Assembly (NCBI GenBank): GCA_049614485.1
Contig: JBMZDR010000028.1
Coordinates: forward strand, 1 to 21,066
Reading direction: 5' to 3'
Source: GCA-2733415 sp049614485
GTDB lineage: Bacteria > Bacteroidota > Bacteroidia > Flavobacteriales > Flavobacteriaceae
DNA length: 21,066 bases
In this document: piece by piece, positions 6,055-14,018 of the stretch
Position numbering within the stretch: the first letter of the stretch is position 1
How the letters are laid out: each line of letters starts with the position of its first letter
Program-made: the position numbers and the translations under genes
Notes under the pieces: model-generated
What the model saw: the letters and a program-made list of their open reading frames with translations, nothing else
Told to the model about the DNA's origin: nothing
Database searches by the model: none

Positions 6055-7233
6055 ATGAGTTCAGATATTTCAAAAAGATACAGTCAGCGTGGTGTTTCAG
6101 CTTCAAAAGAAGATGTACATAACGCCATAAAAAATGTTGATAAAGGGGTGTTTCCTAAAGCATTTTGTAAAATAGTACCTGATCATTTAACAGGTGATGA
6201 AGACTACTGTTTAATTATGCATGCTGATGGTGCTGGAACAAAATCATCATTAGCCTATATGTACTGGAAAGAAACAGGTGATGTATCTGTTTGGAAAGGT
6301 ATTGCCCAAGATGCATTAATAATGAATATTGATGATTTATTATGTGTAGGAGCAACAGATAATATTATGTTATCCTCTACAATTGGTAGAAATAAAAGCT
6401 TAATTACAGGCGAAGTACTTTCAGCAATTATAAATGGTACAGAAGAGTTAATTTCTGAATTAAAAGAATTTGGAGTGACGATTCATTCAACTGGTGGTGA
6501 AACTGCAGATGTTGGTGATTTGGTGCGTACAATTATTGTAGATTCTACAGTAACAGCACGTATGAAACGCTCTGATGTAATTGATAATGCTAACATTGCT
6601 CCTGGAGATGTGATTGTAGGTTTAGAGTCGTTTGGTCAAGCTACGTATGAAAAAGAGTATAATGGAGGAATGGGATCTAACGGATTAACCTCTGCACGTC
6701 ATGATGTGTTTCATAAGTACTTGGCTGAAAAATATCCAGAAAGTTTTGATGCTGCTGTGCCAGAAGACTTAGTGTATTCTGGTCAAACAAAATTGACTGA
6801 TGCTGTTGAAAACTCTCCAATTGATGCAGGGAAATTGGTCTTATCACCAACCCGAACTTATGCACCAATAATTAAGGCAGTATTGGCAAAATATAAAAGC
6901 GATGATGTTCATGGAATGATTCATTGTTCAGGAGGTGCACAAACTAAAATTTTACATTTTGTAGATAATTTACATATTGTAAAAGATAACATGTTTCCAG
7001 TACCACCATTATTTAAGTTGATACAAGAACAATCAAAAACAGATTGGAAAGAAATGTATCAAGTATTTAATTGTGGTCATAGAATGGAGTTATATGTTAA
7101 GCCAGAAGTAGCGGAAGATATCATTGCAATTTCAAAATCATTTAATGTAGATGCAAGAATTGTAGGTAGGGTGGAAGCTTCAGTAACTAAAAAATTAACA
7201 ATCACAAGTACCCATGGTACATTTGAGTACTAA
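6055..7233 (+). CDS. purM: PurM-like protein (AIR synthase family)
   Basis: Probably phosphoribosylformylglycinamidine cyclo-ligase, which closes the imidazole ring (FGAM + ATP to AIR) in purine synthesis. It is 392 residues, longer than the ~345 of E. coli PurM and like the Bacteroidota long form. PurM-superfamily landmarks are present but diverged: DGAGTKSSLAY (58-68), MNIDDLLCVGA (90-100), GGETADVGD (147-155), GMGSNGLTSAR (205-215) and a C-terminal domain with CSGGAQTK. The canonical motifs would read closer to DGVGTK, NDI and GGETAEMPG. The gene begins 2 bases after guaB and is followed by a terminator at 7246-7280, so it is the distal gene of a two-gene purine operon. An AIR-synthase-related paralogue of another function is the alternative; a second purM elsewhere in the genome would favour that. 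Confidence 0.8.
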   Translation: MSSDISKRYSQRGVSASKEDVHNAIKNVDKGVFPKAFCKIVPDHLTGDEDYCLIMHADGAGTKSSLAYMYWKETGDVSVWKGIAQDALIMNIDDLLCVGATDNIMLSSTIGRNKSLITGEVLSAIINGTEELISELKEFGVTIHSTGGETADVGDLVRTIIVDSTVTARMKRSDVIDNANIAPGDVIVGLESFGQATYEKEYNGGMGSNGLTSARHDVFHKYLAEKYPESFDAAVPEDLVYSGQTKLTDAVENSPIDAGKLVLSPTRTYAPIIKAVLAKYKSDDVHGMIHCSGGAQTKILHFVDNLHIVKDNMFPVPPLFKLIQEQSKTDWKEMYQVFNCGHRMELYVKPEVAEDIIAISKSFNVDARIVGRVEASVTKKLTITSTHGTFEY

Positions 7234-7245
7234 TATTTAAACACA

Positions 7246-7280
7246 ATAAAAAAGAGCTTCGCATATGTGAAGCTTTTTTT
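7246..7280 (+). terminator. Rho-independent terminator after the guaB-purM pair
   Basis: AGCTTC pairs with GAAGCT around GCATATGT, extended by flanking A and T runs, with 7 or more T after the stem. It starts about 13 bases past the stop. Confidence 0.8.
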
Positions 7281-7467
7281 ATATGTGTAAGTAGTGCATT
7301 ATAAGTTAAGTACGCTTTAAAAGAAATTTGTTTACAGTCACAACATAAAAGGTGTGTTATGCAACAATTAGTTTTATATAAGCCTAAATAGATGTTATAT
7401 TAGATGAGTAGATTTTTTGCCCTAAAAACTTACCTAAAATAATTAAAGAATTTATATTCTTTGTTAC

Positions 7468-7505
7468 TAAAAAAAACTTGAATCAAATGATTCAGGTTTT
7501 TTTAT
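7468..7505. terminator. Terminator with no obvious gene upstream
   Basis: AACTTGAATCA and ATGATTCAGGTT pair over about 11 bp (one T-G), with eight A before and seven T after, so it could act in both directions. It lies about 190 bases past the purM terminator and 51 bases before the next ATG. Confidence 0.75.
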
Positions 7506-7556
7506 TTTCAGTCTCTATTTACTTATATTGCTAATCCATTTTATAACTAAATTCTA

Positions 7557-8234
7557 ATGCAAATTACTTATTTAGGACATGCTTGTCTGTCCATATCAAT
7601 TCATGACAAAGTTTTTTTAGTTGATCCGTTTATAAGTGGAAATCCACTTGCTCAGCATATAAAACATGACGAATTACATGCCGATTATATTCTAATCACG
7701 CATGCGCATCAAGATCATATTTTAGATGTTGAAGCTGTAGCGATGCGTACTGGAGCAAAAATTATTTCAAATTATGAAATCGCGATGTATTATACCGCTA
7801 AAAAATATGATGCACACCCAGTTAACCATGGTGGTACATGTGTGTTTGAAGGCGTTTCTGTAAAATACGTTAATGCTGTTCATACCTCTTCTTTTCCAGA
7901 TGGAAGTTATGGAGGTCAACCCGGTGGATTTGTAATTTCATATAACAACAAATCAATATACATTGCCGGAGATACAGCTGTAACATTTGATATGAAATTA
8001 ATACCAATGCAAACAAAATTAGATCTTGCTGTTTTGCCAATTGGAGATAATTTTACAATGGGCATTGATGACGCTATTCTAGCCTCAGAATTTGTAGAGT
8101 GTAATAAGGTTTTAGGGTGCCATTATAATACGTTTCCACCAATAGTTATTGACGAAAAAGAGGCTGTTAAAAAGTTTAAAATGGCGGGTAAAGAATTAAC
8201 CCTTTTAGACATTGGAAAATCGATTTCAATATAA
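7557..8234 (+). CDS. UPF0173 family metallo-beta-lactamase-fold hydrolase, first gene of the men operon
   Basis: This 225-residue protein has the MBL fold of the UPF0173/YtkL group. Visible metal residues are HAHQDH at 49-54 (His49, His51, Asp53, His54), the late His in AVHTSS near residue 108, the Asp of AGDTAVT, and the last His in LGCHYNT. The N-terminal ITYLGHAC and LVDPFISGNP are typical of the family. There is no signal peptide, so it is cytosolic. The family's substrate is unknown; MBL relatives include thioester, phosphodiester and lactone hydrolases. It lies 2 bases ahead of menC in a four-gene run with menE, so a task in menaquinone synthesis, such as hydrolysing the DHNA-CoA thioester, is possible but only inferred. 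Start chosen: first ATG, giving the usual family N-terminus. Confidence 0.88.
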   Translation: MQITYLGHACLSISIHDKVFLVDPFISGNPLAQHIKHDELHADYILITHAHQDHILDVEAVAMRTGAKIISNYEIAMYYTAKKYDAHPVNHGGTCVFEGVSVKYVNAVHTSSFPDGSYGGQPGGFVISYNNKSIYIAGDTAVTFDMKLIPMQTKLDLAVLPIGDNFTMGIDDAILASEFVECNKVLGCHYNTFPPIVIDEKEAVKKFKMAGKELTLLDIGKSISI

Positions 8235-8236
8235 AA

Positions 8237-9271
8237 ATGGTTGCCAGATATCAAAAACACATTTTGGAATTTAAACGTCCAAGTGGAACCTCTAGAGGAG
8301 TATTAAAGACTAAAGAAACATGGTTTATTATTATAGAAAACCAAGGAAACTATGGTGTTGGAGAATGTGGTATTCTAAGAACACTGTCTGTAGATGATGT
8401 GCCAGAGTATGAAAAAACGCTTAAATGGACTTGTGATAATATTCATTTAGGATTATCTGAATTATTAAATAAACTACTAGCTTTTCCTTCAATTCAATTT
8501 GGTTTAGAACAAGCGTTTTTATCATTACAGCAATCTAACCCGTTTGAATTATTTCCATCTAAATTTACTCAAGGTACTGATGCGATTCCTATCAACGGAT
8601 TAGTATGGATGGGCGATGAACAATTTATGAAAACTCAAATTAAAGAAAAAATTGAGCAAGGGTTTTCGTGTATAAAAATGAAAATTGGTGCCATTGATTT
8701 TGAAACAGAGTTAAGACTTTTAAAGTCTATTAGAAAAGAGTATTCTAAAAACGATATTGAATTACGCGTTGATGCTAATGGGGCATTTTCAATTGATGAT
8801 GCTTTAGAAAAATTAAATATTTTATCAGAATTAAACCTACACTCTATAGAGCAACCAATTAAACCACGTCAGCCCCATGAAATGGCTGAGTTGTGCGCCA
8901 AAACGCCTTTAGCAATTGCATTGGATGAAGAGCTTATAGGTGTGTTTTCTGTAACAAATAAAGAAAAGATTATACAAATAATACAGCCACAATACATTAT
9001 TTTAAAACCAAGTCTTGTAGGTGGATTTAAAGGCTCTGAAGAGTGGATGTCTATCGCTGAGAAAAACAATGTAAAATATTGGATTACGAGCGCTTTAGAA
9101 AGTAACGTGGGGTTAAATGCAATTAGTCAATGGACATACACATTAAATTCAAAACTGCCTCAGGGCTTAGGTACAGGAAGCTTGTATACCAATAATATTG
9201 ATAGTCCGTTAGAAGTTAAAAATGGGGCGTTATTGTATAATGAAAATTTAAACTGGAATTTTAATTACTAA
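8237..9271 (+). CDS. menC: o-Succinylbenzoate synthase (enolase superfamily)
   Basis: MenC removes water from SHCHC to give o-succinylbenzoate in menaquinone synthesis. The 344-residue protein has the enolase-superfamily layout: capping N-terminal domain (about 1-120), then the barrel with KMK (Lys147, Lys149 as base), the metal ligands Asp179 (RVDANGAF), Glu205 (SIEQPIKP) and Asp230 (ALDEEL), and Lys257 (ILKPSLVGG). This is the OSBS set of residues. Dipeptide epimerases share it, but menE 925 bases downstream in the same run fixes the role. It follows the MBL hydrolase by 2 bases and precedes the CPBP gene by 10, so translation is probably coupled. Cytosolic. The ATG at 8237 gives a normal N-terminus. 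Confidence 0.93.
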   Translation: MVARYQKHILEFKRPSGTSRGVLKTKETWFIIIENQGNYGVGECGILRTLSVDDVPEYEKTLKWTCDNIHLGLSELLNKLLAFPSIQFGLEQAFLSLQQSNPFELFPSKFTQGTDAIPINGLVWMGDEQFMKTQIKEKIEQGFSCIKMKIGAIDFETELRLLKSIRKEYSKNDIELRVDANGAFSIDDALEKLNILSELNLHSIEQPIKPRQPHEMAELCAKTPLAIALDEELIGVFSVTNKEKIIQIIQPQYIILKPSLVGGFKGSEEWMSIAEKNNVKYWITSALESNVGLNAISQWTYTLNSKLPQGLGTGSLYTNNIDSPLEVKNGALLYNENLNWNFNY

Positions 9272-9281
9272 AGTATAAAAT

Positions 9282-10184
9282 ATGTTTATTGAACAAGGGT
9301 ATAAAAGTGAGTATCGTTTTTGGAAATACTTGTTAATTCCTGGCGGGTTTATTGGATTAATGGTTTTAAACTTTTTAGCCATAAAACTATTACATATCGA
9401 TGTAGATGCCTTAATGCAGTCTGAAATAGAACGAAAAGGATCTAGTAGGTTTCTTGTTGAAATGCTCATACCTTTTGCTATTGGGTTAGGCCTGTTGTTT
9501 TTTTGGGTCAAGTTTGTACATAAACAGACAATAACCTCATTAACAACTTCAAGAAATCAAATTGATTGGAAACGGATTAGTTTTGCTTTTTTATTATGGG
9601 GTGGATTTACAACCATAATGTTAGCAGTTGATTATAAGGTGTCGCCTGAAAATTACCAATGGAATTTTGACTTAAGTAAGTTCTTAGTTTTATTAGTTAT
9701 TGGCGTTTTGTTAATACCATTACAAACAAGTTTTGAAGAATACCTGTTTAGAGGGTATTTAATGCAAGGTATTGGTATTGCTGCCAAAAACAAATGGGTT
9801 CCGTTAATAATAACATCGCTAATTTTTGGGATAATGCATATTGCAAATCCAGAAGTAGAGAAAATAGGTTACATCATTATGGTTTATTACATAGGAACGG
9901 GTTTGTTTCTTGGTATACTAACGTTAATGGATGAAGGTATGGAGCTGGCTTTAGGATTTCATGCAGCCAATAATCTAATTACGGCCCTTTTGGTTACTGC
10001 AAATTGGACAGCCTTTCAAACAGATTCTGTGTTGAAAGATATGTCAGAACCTGCAGCTGGTTTTGATGTGTTGTTGCCAGTATTTATTATTTTTCCTATT
10101 TTATTGTTTGTTTTTTCAAAAAAATACCAATGGACTAACTGGAAAGATAAACTAACAGGAAAGGTAGACACTATAACGCTTTAA
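9282..10184 (+). CDS. CPBP-family intramembrane metalloprotease
   Basis: The 300-residue polytopic membrane protein has about seven or eight hydrophobic segments. The CPBP (Abi/CAAX protease) motifs are complete: EEYLFR (Glu152, Glu153, Arg157), FGIMH (His186) and HAANN (His227, Asn231), which form the membrane-embedded active site in Rce1-like proteins. Members process prenylated or other membrane proteins, or mature peptides; the substrate here is unknown. It sits between menC (10 bases) and menE (11 bases) in one transcript. Menaquinone is made at the membrane from a prenyl donor, so a link to prenyl or quinone chemistry is conceivable but is not shown by the sequence. No bacteriocin genes are nearby, which makes an immunity role less likely. 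Confidence 0.9.
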   Translation: MFIEQGYKSEYRFWKYLLIPGGFIGLMVLNFLAIKLLHIDVDALMQSEIERKGSSRFLVEMLIPFAIGLGLLFFWVKFVHKQTITSLTTSRNQIDWKRISFAFLLWGGFTTIMLAVDYKVSPENYQWNFDLSKFLVLLVIGVLLIPLQTSFEEYLFRGYLMQGIGIAAKNKWVPLIITSLIFGIMHIANPEVEKIGYIIMVYYIGTGLFLGILTLMDEGMELALGFHAANNLITALLVTANWTAFQTDSVLKDMSEPAAGFDVLLPVFIIFPILLFVFSKKYQWTNWKDKLTGKVDTITL

Positions 10185-10195
10185 TTAAACGAAGA

Positions 10196-11233
10196 GTGCA
10201 TCCAACATTTAAAATAAATAACACATGTTTTACAGAACAATCATTTGTTGAATTTGTAAATAAGCTGCTCATTTCTAATGAAGTTTATCTTCAAGAAATT
10301 GGCCTATTTTTAAATGAATGGATAAATGAAAAGGAATATATTAGTGTAAAAACCTCAGGCTCAACAGGTGTGCCTAAAGATATTAAATTATTAAAAAGGC
10401 ACATGAAAAACAGTGCTTTAGCAACAGGAGCTTACTTTAATTTAAAAGAAAACTCTACAGCTTTACTGTGTTTGTCGGCTAATTATATTGCCGGAAAAAT
10501 GATGTTAGTTAGAGCCTTAAGTTTAGGTTGGAATATTTTTTTAAAACCACCAAGTAGCTCGCCTTTAGATGATGGTAATGCCTATGATTTTGCTGCTATG
10601 GTGCCTATGCAAGTTGCTAATTCATTAGGTAATCTGTCCAACATTAAACAATTGATTATTGGAGGAGCACCTGTTTCTGAAAATCTGCAAAAGCAATTGC
10701 TTAAACAGCAAACGCAATGTTATGTAACTTATGGCATGACAGAAACGTGTACACACATTGCTATTAAAAGTTTAGATGTAAATGTAGATGATGCATACAA
10801 TGTGTTGCCTAAGGTTAAGGTGTCACAAGATGAACGATCATGTTTAGTTATTTCTGCGCCAAACGTTTCCAATGACCCTATTGTTACTAATGATGTTGTA
10901 AAATTGATTTCAGATACTAAATTTCAATGGTTAGGACGGTATGATAGTATTATTAATAGTGGAGGGGTTAAGCTGTTTCCAGAACAAATTGAAAAGAAAT
11001 TATCACGCTTAATTACCTCCCGGTTTTTTGTAGCCGGAATACCTGATACTGTGTTAGGAGAGCAATTAATTCTTGTGGTTGAAAATGCTATTGAATATCA
11101 GTTTGATAAAAAAGAACTGTCAACTATTTTATTAAAGTATGAGCAACCTAAAAAAATAGTGTTTCTTTCAAAATTTAAAGAAACACCAACAGGAAAAGTA
11201 CATCGCTCAGAAACCTTAAAATCTCTTTTATAA
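10196..11233 (+). CDS. menE: o-Succinylbenzoate-CoA ligase (compact Bacteroidota form)
   Basis: MenE activates o-succinylbenzoate with ATP and CoA to OSB-CoA, the substrate of MenB. It belongs to the acyl-adenylate (ANL) superfamily. Core motifs are in order: KTSGSTGVPK (52-61, phosphate loop), IIGGAPVS, YGMTET (179-184), WLGRYD (Asp250) with NSGGVK (Lys259), and PTGKVHR, whose Lys334 is the catalytic lysine of the C-terminal domain. At 345 residues it is about 100 shorter than the E. coli or Bacillus enzyme; most loss is in the N-terminal part, but all catalytic motifs remain, as in other Bacteroidota. The start is GTG at 10196, 11 bases after the CPBP stop; the next in-frame ATG (near 10404) would remove the phosphate loop. 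It is the last gene of the operon. Confidence 0.92.
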   Translation: MHPTFKINNTCFTEQSFVEFVNKLLISNEVYLQEIGLFLNEWINEKEYISVKTSGSTGVPKDIKLLKRHMKNSALATGAYFNLKENSTALLCLSANYIAGKMMLVRALSLGWNIFLKPPSSSPLDDGNAYDFAAMVPMQVANSLGNLSNIKQLIIGGAPVSENLQKQLLKQQTQCYVTYGMTETCTHIAIKSLDVNVDDAYNVLPKVKVSQDERSCLVISAPNVSNDPIVTNDVVKLISDTKFQWLGRYDSIINSGGVKLFPEQIEKKLSRLITSRFFVAGIPDTVLGEQLILVVENAIEYQFDKKELSTILLKYEQPKKIVFLSKFKETPTGKVHRSETLKSLL

Positions 11234-11289
11234 AGGAATTTATTTCTTAATGAAATCTAAATAACAACACCAGTTCTTATAGCTTTTTT

Positions 11290-11297
11290 TATATTTG
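11290..11297 (+). promoter_or_regulatory. -7 promoter box of the S46 peptidase gene
   Basis: TATATTTG is an exact TAnnTTTG match 20 bases before the ATG at 11318, giving a short leader of about 14 bases. The preceding run of seven T could also be the tail of a weak terminator for the men operon; no strong stem precedes it. Confidence 0.6.
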
Positions 11298-11317
11298 AGG
11301 AACTTAAAAATACTCAA

Positions 11318-13405
11318 ATGAAATTAATAAAACTATTAGTCTTACTAATATCCTTTAGTGTCTCTGCACAGCAAGGTGGTATGTGGATTCCTTCACTACT
11401 AAAAGGGATGAATGAAACAGAAATGCAAAACTTAGGGTCTAAGTTATCTGCAGAAGATATTTACAGTGTAAATAATTCAAGTTTAAAAGATGCGATTGTC
11501 CATTTTAATGGCGGGTGTACAGCAGAAGTTATTTCACCAAAAGGCTTGTTACTAACAAATCATCATTGTGGTTTTGGGCAAATTCAATCACATTCCTCTG
11601 TAGAAAATGATTATTTAAAAGATGGTTTTTGGGCAATGTCACTAGATGAAGAGTTGCCAAATGATCACTTAGAAGTTACTTTTATTGTTAAAATAGAAGA
11701 TGTCACTAAGCAAGTGTTAAAAGGTGTTTCTGATGATATGTTGCCAAAAGTAGCGCAAAGTTTAATTCAGAAAAACACCAATGAATTACAAAAGTCATAT
11801 TCAAAAGAAGCTTGGCAAAACACAAAAGTAAAACCTTTTTTTAAGGGAAATCAATACTTTTTATTTGTAACCGAATCGTTTGAAGATATTCGTTTGGTAG
11901 GGGCGCCACCTTCAGCAATTGGAAAATTCGGGTCTGATACAGATAACTGGATGTTCCCACGCCATACTGGAGATTTTTCGATGTTCAGAATATATGCTGA
12001 TAAAAATAACCGACCAGCAAAATACTCAAAAGATAATGTACCATACACACCAAAGCACTTTTTACCAGTGTCTTTAGACGGAATTCAAGAAGGGGATTTC
12101 ACGATGGTTTTTGGTTTTCCAGGTAGAACAAATGAATATTTACCAGCTGTAGCAATAGAGCAAATTACTCAAAAAGTAAACCCAACGAATATCAATATCC
12201 GAGAAAAAGCACTTAAGGTTATTGATGCTGCAATGAAAACAGATGATAAAATTAGAATACAATATGCTTCTAAACAAGCCAGTATAGCTAATTATTGGAA
12301 GAAATGGATTGGTGAAAATCAAGGGATTGAAAAGAGTAATGCTATAGCAAAAAAGCGTGAATTTGAAGCTGAGTTTTCAAAAGCGATAAACAAAAGGAAG
12401 TATAAAAAATACCAAACAATTCTATCAGACTTTAATAAGTTTTATGCAGAATTTGAGCCTTATGCTGTAAAACGTTCAAATTTTATAGAAGTGTTTTATA
12501 GAAATAATGAATTAATGAACATGATGTTTCGTTTGTATCAATTAGAGCAATCTGCGGCAAAAGGCGAAGAGTCATTTAATAAAACTAAAGATTTTGTAAT
12601 AGCACAATTATCACGTGTTCATAAAGATTATAACACAAGTGTAGACAAAGGTGTTTTTAGTGCAATAATGCCGCTATATGATGCTAACGTTACTAGTGCT
12701 ACACTATATGATACAACGTCGTTTACGAACTTAACTACTGCATTGCAACAGTTAGAGGGGACTTCAGAGGAGGTTCTGTTAAAAATTAACTCAGATGCAG
12801 CGTACTCATTTGCAAAGCCATATATAGCTGAGTTTTATAATGATTTAGAGCCAAATTACCAACGTATTAATGCTGATATAGCTAAAGTTCAGAAAGCCTA
12901 TATGAAAGCACTTATGGAGGTGTTGCCAAGTGATAAGTACTATCCAGATGCTAACAGCACACTTCGTGTTACTTATGGGCAAGTAAAAGGATATGCACCT
13001 AGAGATGCTGTTTATTACAACCCAGTGAGTTATTTAGATGGTATTATAGAAAAGTACATTCCAGGAGATTATGAATTCAATGTGCCAGAAAAATTAATAG
13101 AGTTGTATAAAACTAAAAACTACGGCCAATACGCAGATATAAACGGAAAAGTGCCTGTTTGCTTTTTAGGAACTAATCATACAACAGGCGGAAACTCAGG
13201 AAGCCCTGCAATAGATGCTCAAGGAAATTTAATAGGTTTAAATTTTGATAGAGTTTGGGAAGGAACCATGAGTGATATGAATTATGACCCATCTATATGC
13301 AGAAACATTATGGTTGATGCCCGTTACATATTATTTATTATTGATAAATATGCTGGTGCTAAACATTTAATAGATGAAATGAAGTTAGTGCATCCAAAAA
13401 AGTAG
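11318..13405 (+). CDS. dpp11: S46-family dipeptidyl-peptidase, DPP11-like (Asp/Glu-specific)
   Basis: The 695-residue protein starts with a cleavable signal peptide (about 1-18, ending VSAQ), so it works in the periplasm or at the cell surface, removing dipeptides from the N-terminus of peptides. The S46 chymotrypsin-like parts are visible: TNHHCGFG (His82/83 region), FPRHTGDF (Asp219) and GGNSGSP (Ser627), with the helical insertion between. Specificity can be read by spacing: in P. gingivalis DPP11 the key residues are Phe and Arg at +16 and +18 from the catalytic Ser, while DPP7 has Gly at +18. Here they are Phe643 and Arg645 (NFDRVWEG), so the DPP11 type, which cuts after Asp or Glu, is predicted. 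It is a single gene with its own promoter and a strong terminator. Confidence 0.93.
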   Translation: MKLIKLLVLLISFSVSAQQGGMWIPSLLKGMNETEMQNLGSKLSAEDIYSVNNSSLKDAIVHFNGGCTAEVISPKGLLLTNHHCGFGQIQSHSSVENDYLKDGFWAMSLDEELPNDHLEVTFIVKIEDVTKQVLKGVSDDMLPKVAQSLIQKNTNELQKSYSKEAWQNTKVKPFFKGNQYFLFVTESFEDIRLVGAPPSAIGKFGSDTDNWMFPRHTGDFSMFRIYADKNNRPAKYSKDNVPYTPKHFLPVSLDGIQEGDFTMVFGFPGRTNEYLPAVAIEQITQKVNPTNINIREKALKVIDAAMKTDDKIRIQYASKQASIANYWKKWIGENQGIEKSNAIAKKREFEAEFSKAINKRKYKKYQTILSDFNKFYAEFEPYAVKRSNFIEVFYRNNELMNMMFRLYQLEQSAAKGEESFNKTKDFVIAQLSRVHKDYNTSVDKGVFSAIMPLYDANVTSATLYDTTSFTNLTTALQQLEGTSEEVLLKINSDAAYSFAKPYIAEFYNDLEPNYQRINADIAKVQKAYMKALMEVLPSDKYYPDANSTLRVTYGQVKGYAPRDAVYYNPVSYLDGIIEKYIPGDYEFNVPEKLIELYKTKNYGQYADINGKVPVCFLGTNHTTGGNSGSPAIDAQGNLIGLNFDRVWEGTMSDMNYDPSICRNIMVDARYILFIIDKYAGAKHLIDEMKLVHPKK

Positions 13406-13424
13406 TAAAGCATAATTTTTAGCA

Positions 13425-13462
13425 TTAAAAAAGCGCTGTAATTATTTACAGCGCTTTTTTGT
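13425..13462. terminator. Bidirectional terminator between the S46 gene and the convergent barrel gene
   Basis: AAAAAAGCGCTGTAA and TTTACAGCGCTTTTTT form a stem of about 14 bp around a short loop. It sits between the stop at 13405 and the minus-strand stop at 13480, serving both genes. Confidence 0.9.
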
Positions 13463-13479
13463 TAGTATATTGTTTTTAT

Positions 13480-13971
13480 CTAAAATTGATAACGTGCTCC
13501 AATAGCAATATCAAGGTCTAAATCATCTCTATATTCTTTAGTAAAGCCTAATTCTGGTCTTATATCTAAAGATAATAGTAAAGGGAAATCAAAGTTGTAT
13601 TCAATACCAACATCACCAGCTGCGAAAAAGAACGTTCCATTATCCTTAAACTTTTCACCTGCTATAGTTTGGTTATAGCTCCAACTACCTAAACCTCCAC
13701 CAGCACCGGCATACCAATTAAAGTTTCCGTCAATATTCCAAACCCATTGGTATAAACCTGTAAGTTTAAACGCATCAACATGTTTTGAGCTTCTCCAACC
13801 TAAATCAGCTTCTAAACGATTGGTCTCTCCAAGTTTGTGCTGATAAGATACTTCAGCGCCCATACCATCACTATCTCCAAGACGTAATCCTATGGCATGA
13901 TCTGCAATTTCTTGTGCATTCGTTATCCCAGTTAAGCATAAAGCAAAAATTAAAATGATTGTTTTTTTCAT
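13480..13971 (-). CDS. Small outer-membrane beta-barrel-like protein
   Basis: The 163-residue product has a signal peptide (residues 1-19, ending TNAQ) and then alternating polar/aromatic strands rich in Gly, Tyr, Trp and Phe (for example LGWRSS, YQWVWN, WYAGAGGGLGSW). It ends in Phe after an ARYQF strand, the usual barrel-insertion ending. Size and pattern fit a small eight-strand barrel of the OmpW/OmpX-like or 'outer membrane beta-barrel' type. No specific function can be read. A near-consensus -7 box (TACATTTA, minus strand, 14005-14012) precedes it, so it probably has its own transcript. It converges on the S46 gene with a shared terminator and lies 47 bases downstream of the DUF1338 gene on the same strand. 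Confidence 0.75.
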   Translation of the reverse strand: MKKTIILIFALCLTGITNAQEIADHAIGLRLGDSDGMGAEVSYQHKLGETNRLEADLGWRSSKHVDAFKLTGLYQWVWNIDGNFNWYAGAGGGLGSWSYNQTIAGEKFKDNGTFFFAAGDVGIEYNFDFPLLLSLDIRPELGFTKEYRDDLDLDIAIGARYQF

Positions 13972-14018
13972 AATATTATTTTTAATAGTGGTTAATAACG
14001 TTTATAAATGTAATGATT

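Larger units (their letters stand above)
7234..7556. other. 323-base region without a gene, two terminators and a short hairpin
   Basis: After the purM terminator there are about 190 bases with no coding frame over ~12 codons. They hold a perfect 7-bp inverted repeat (AAAGAAT/ATTCTTT, 7445-7462) and then a second full terminator at 7468-7505. No gene explains the second terminator. The segment could be a small RNA, a decayed gene or a backup terminator. I see no exact TAnnTTTG box inside it. The next gene has only a weak box (TATATTG, 7524-7530). Confidence 0.5.

Noticed and set aside
9248..9511. 87-codon minus-strand frame across the menC/CPBP junction
   Set aside because: It overlaps two well supported plus-strand genes and its product resembles nothing; no promoter is seen.
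9282..10184. CPBP protein as a bacteriocin-immunity (Abi) gene
   Set aside because: No bacteriocin, leader-peptide or export genes are nearby; it lies inside a biosynthetic operon.
10196..11233. menE as a truncated or broken gene because it is about 100 residues shorter than the E. coli enzyme
   Set aside because: All acyl-adenylate motifs from the phosphate loop to the catalytic Lys334 are present; short MenE is normal in Bacteroidota.
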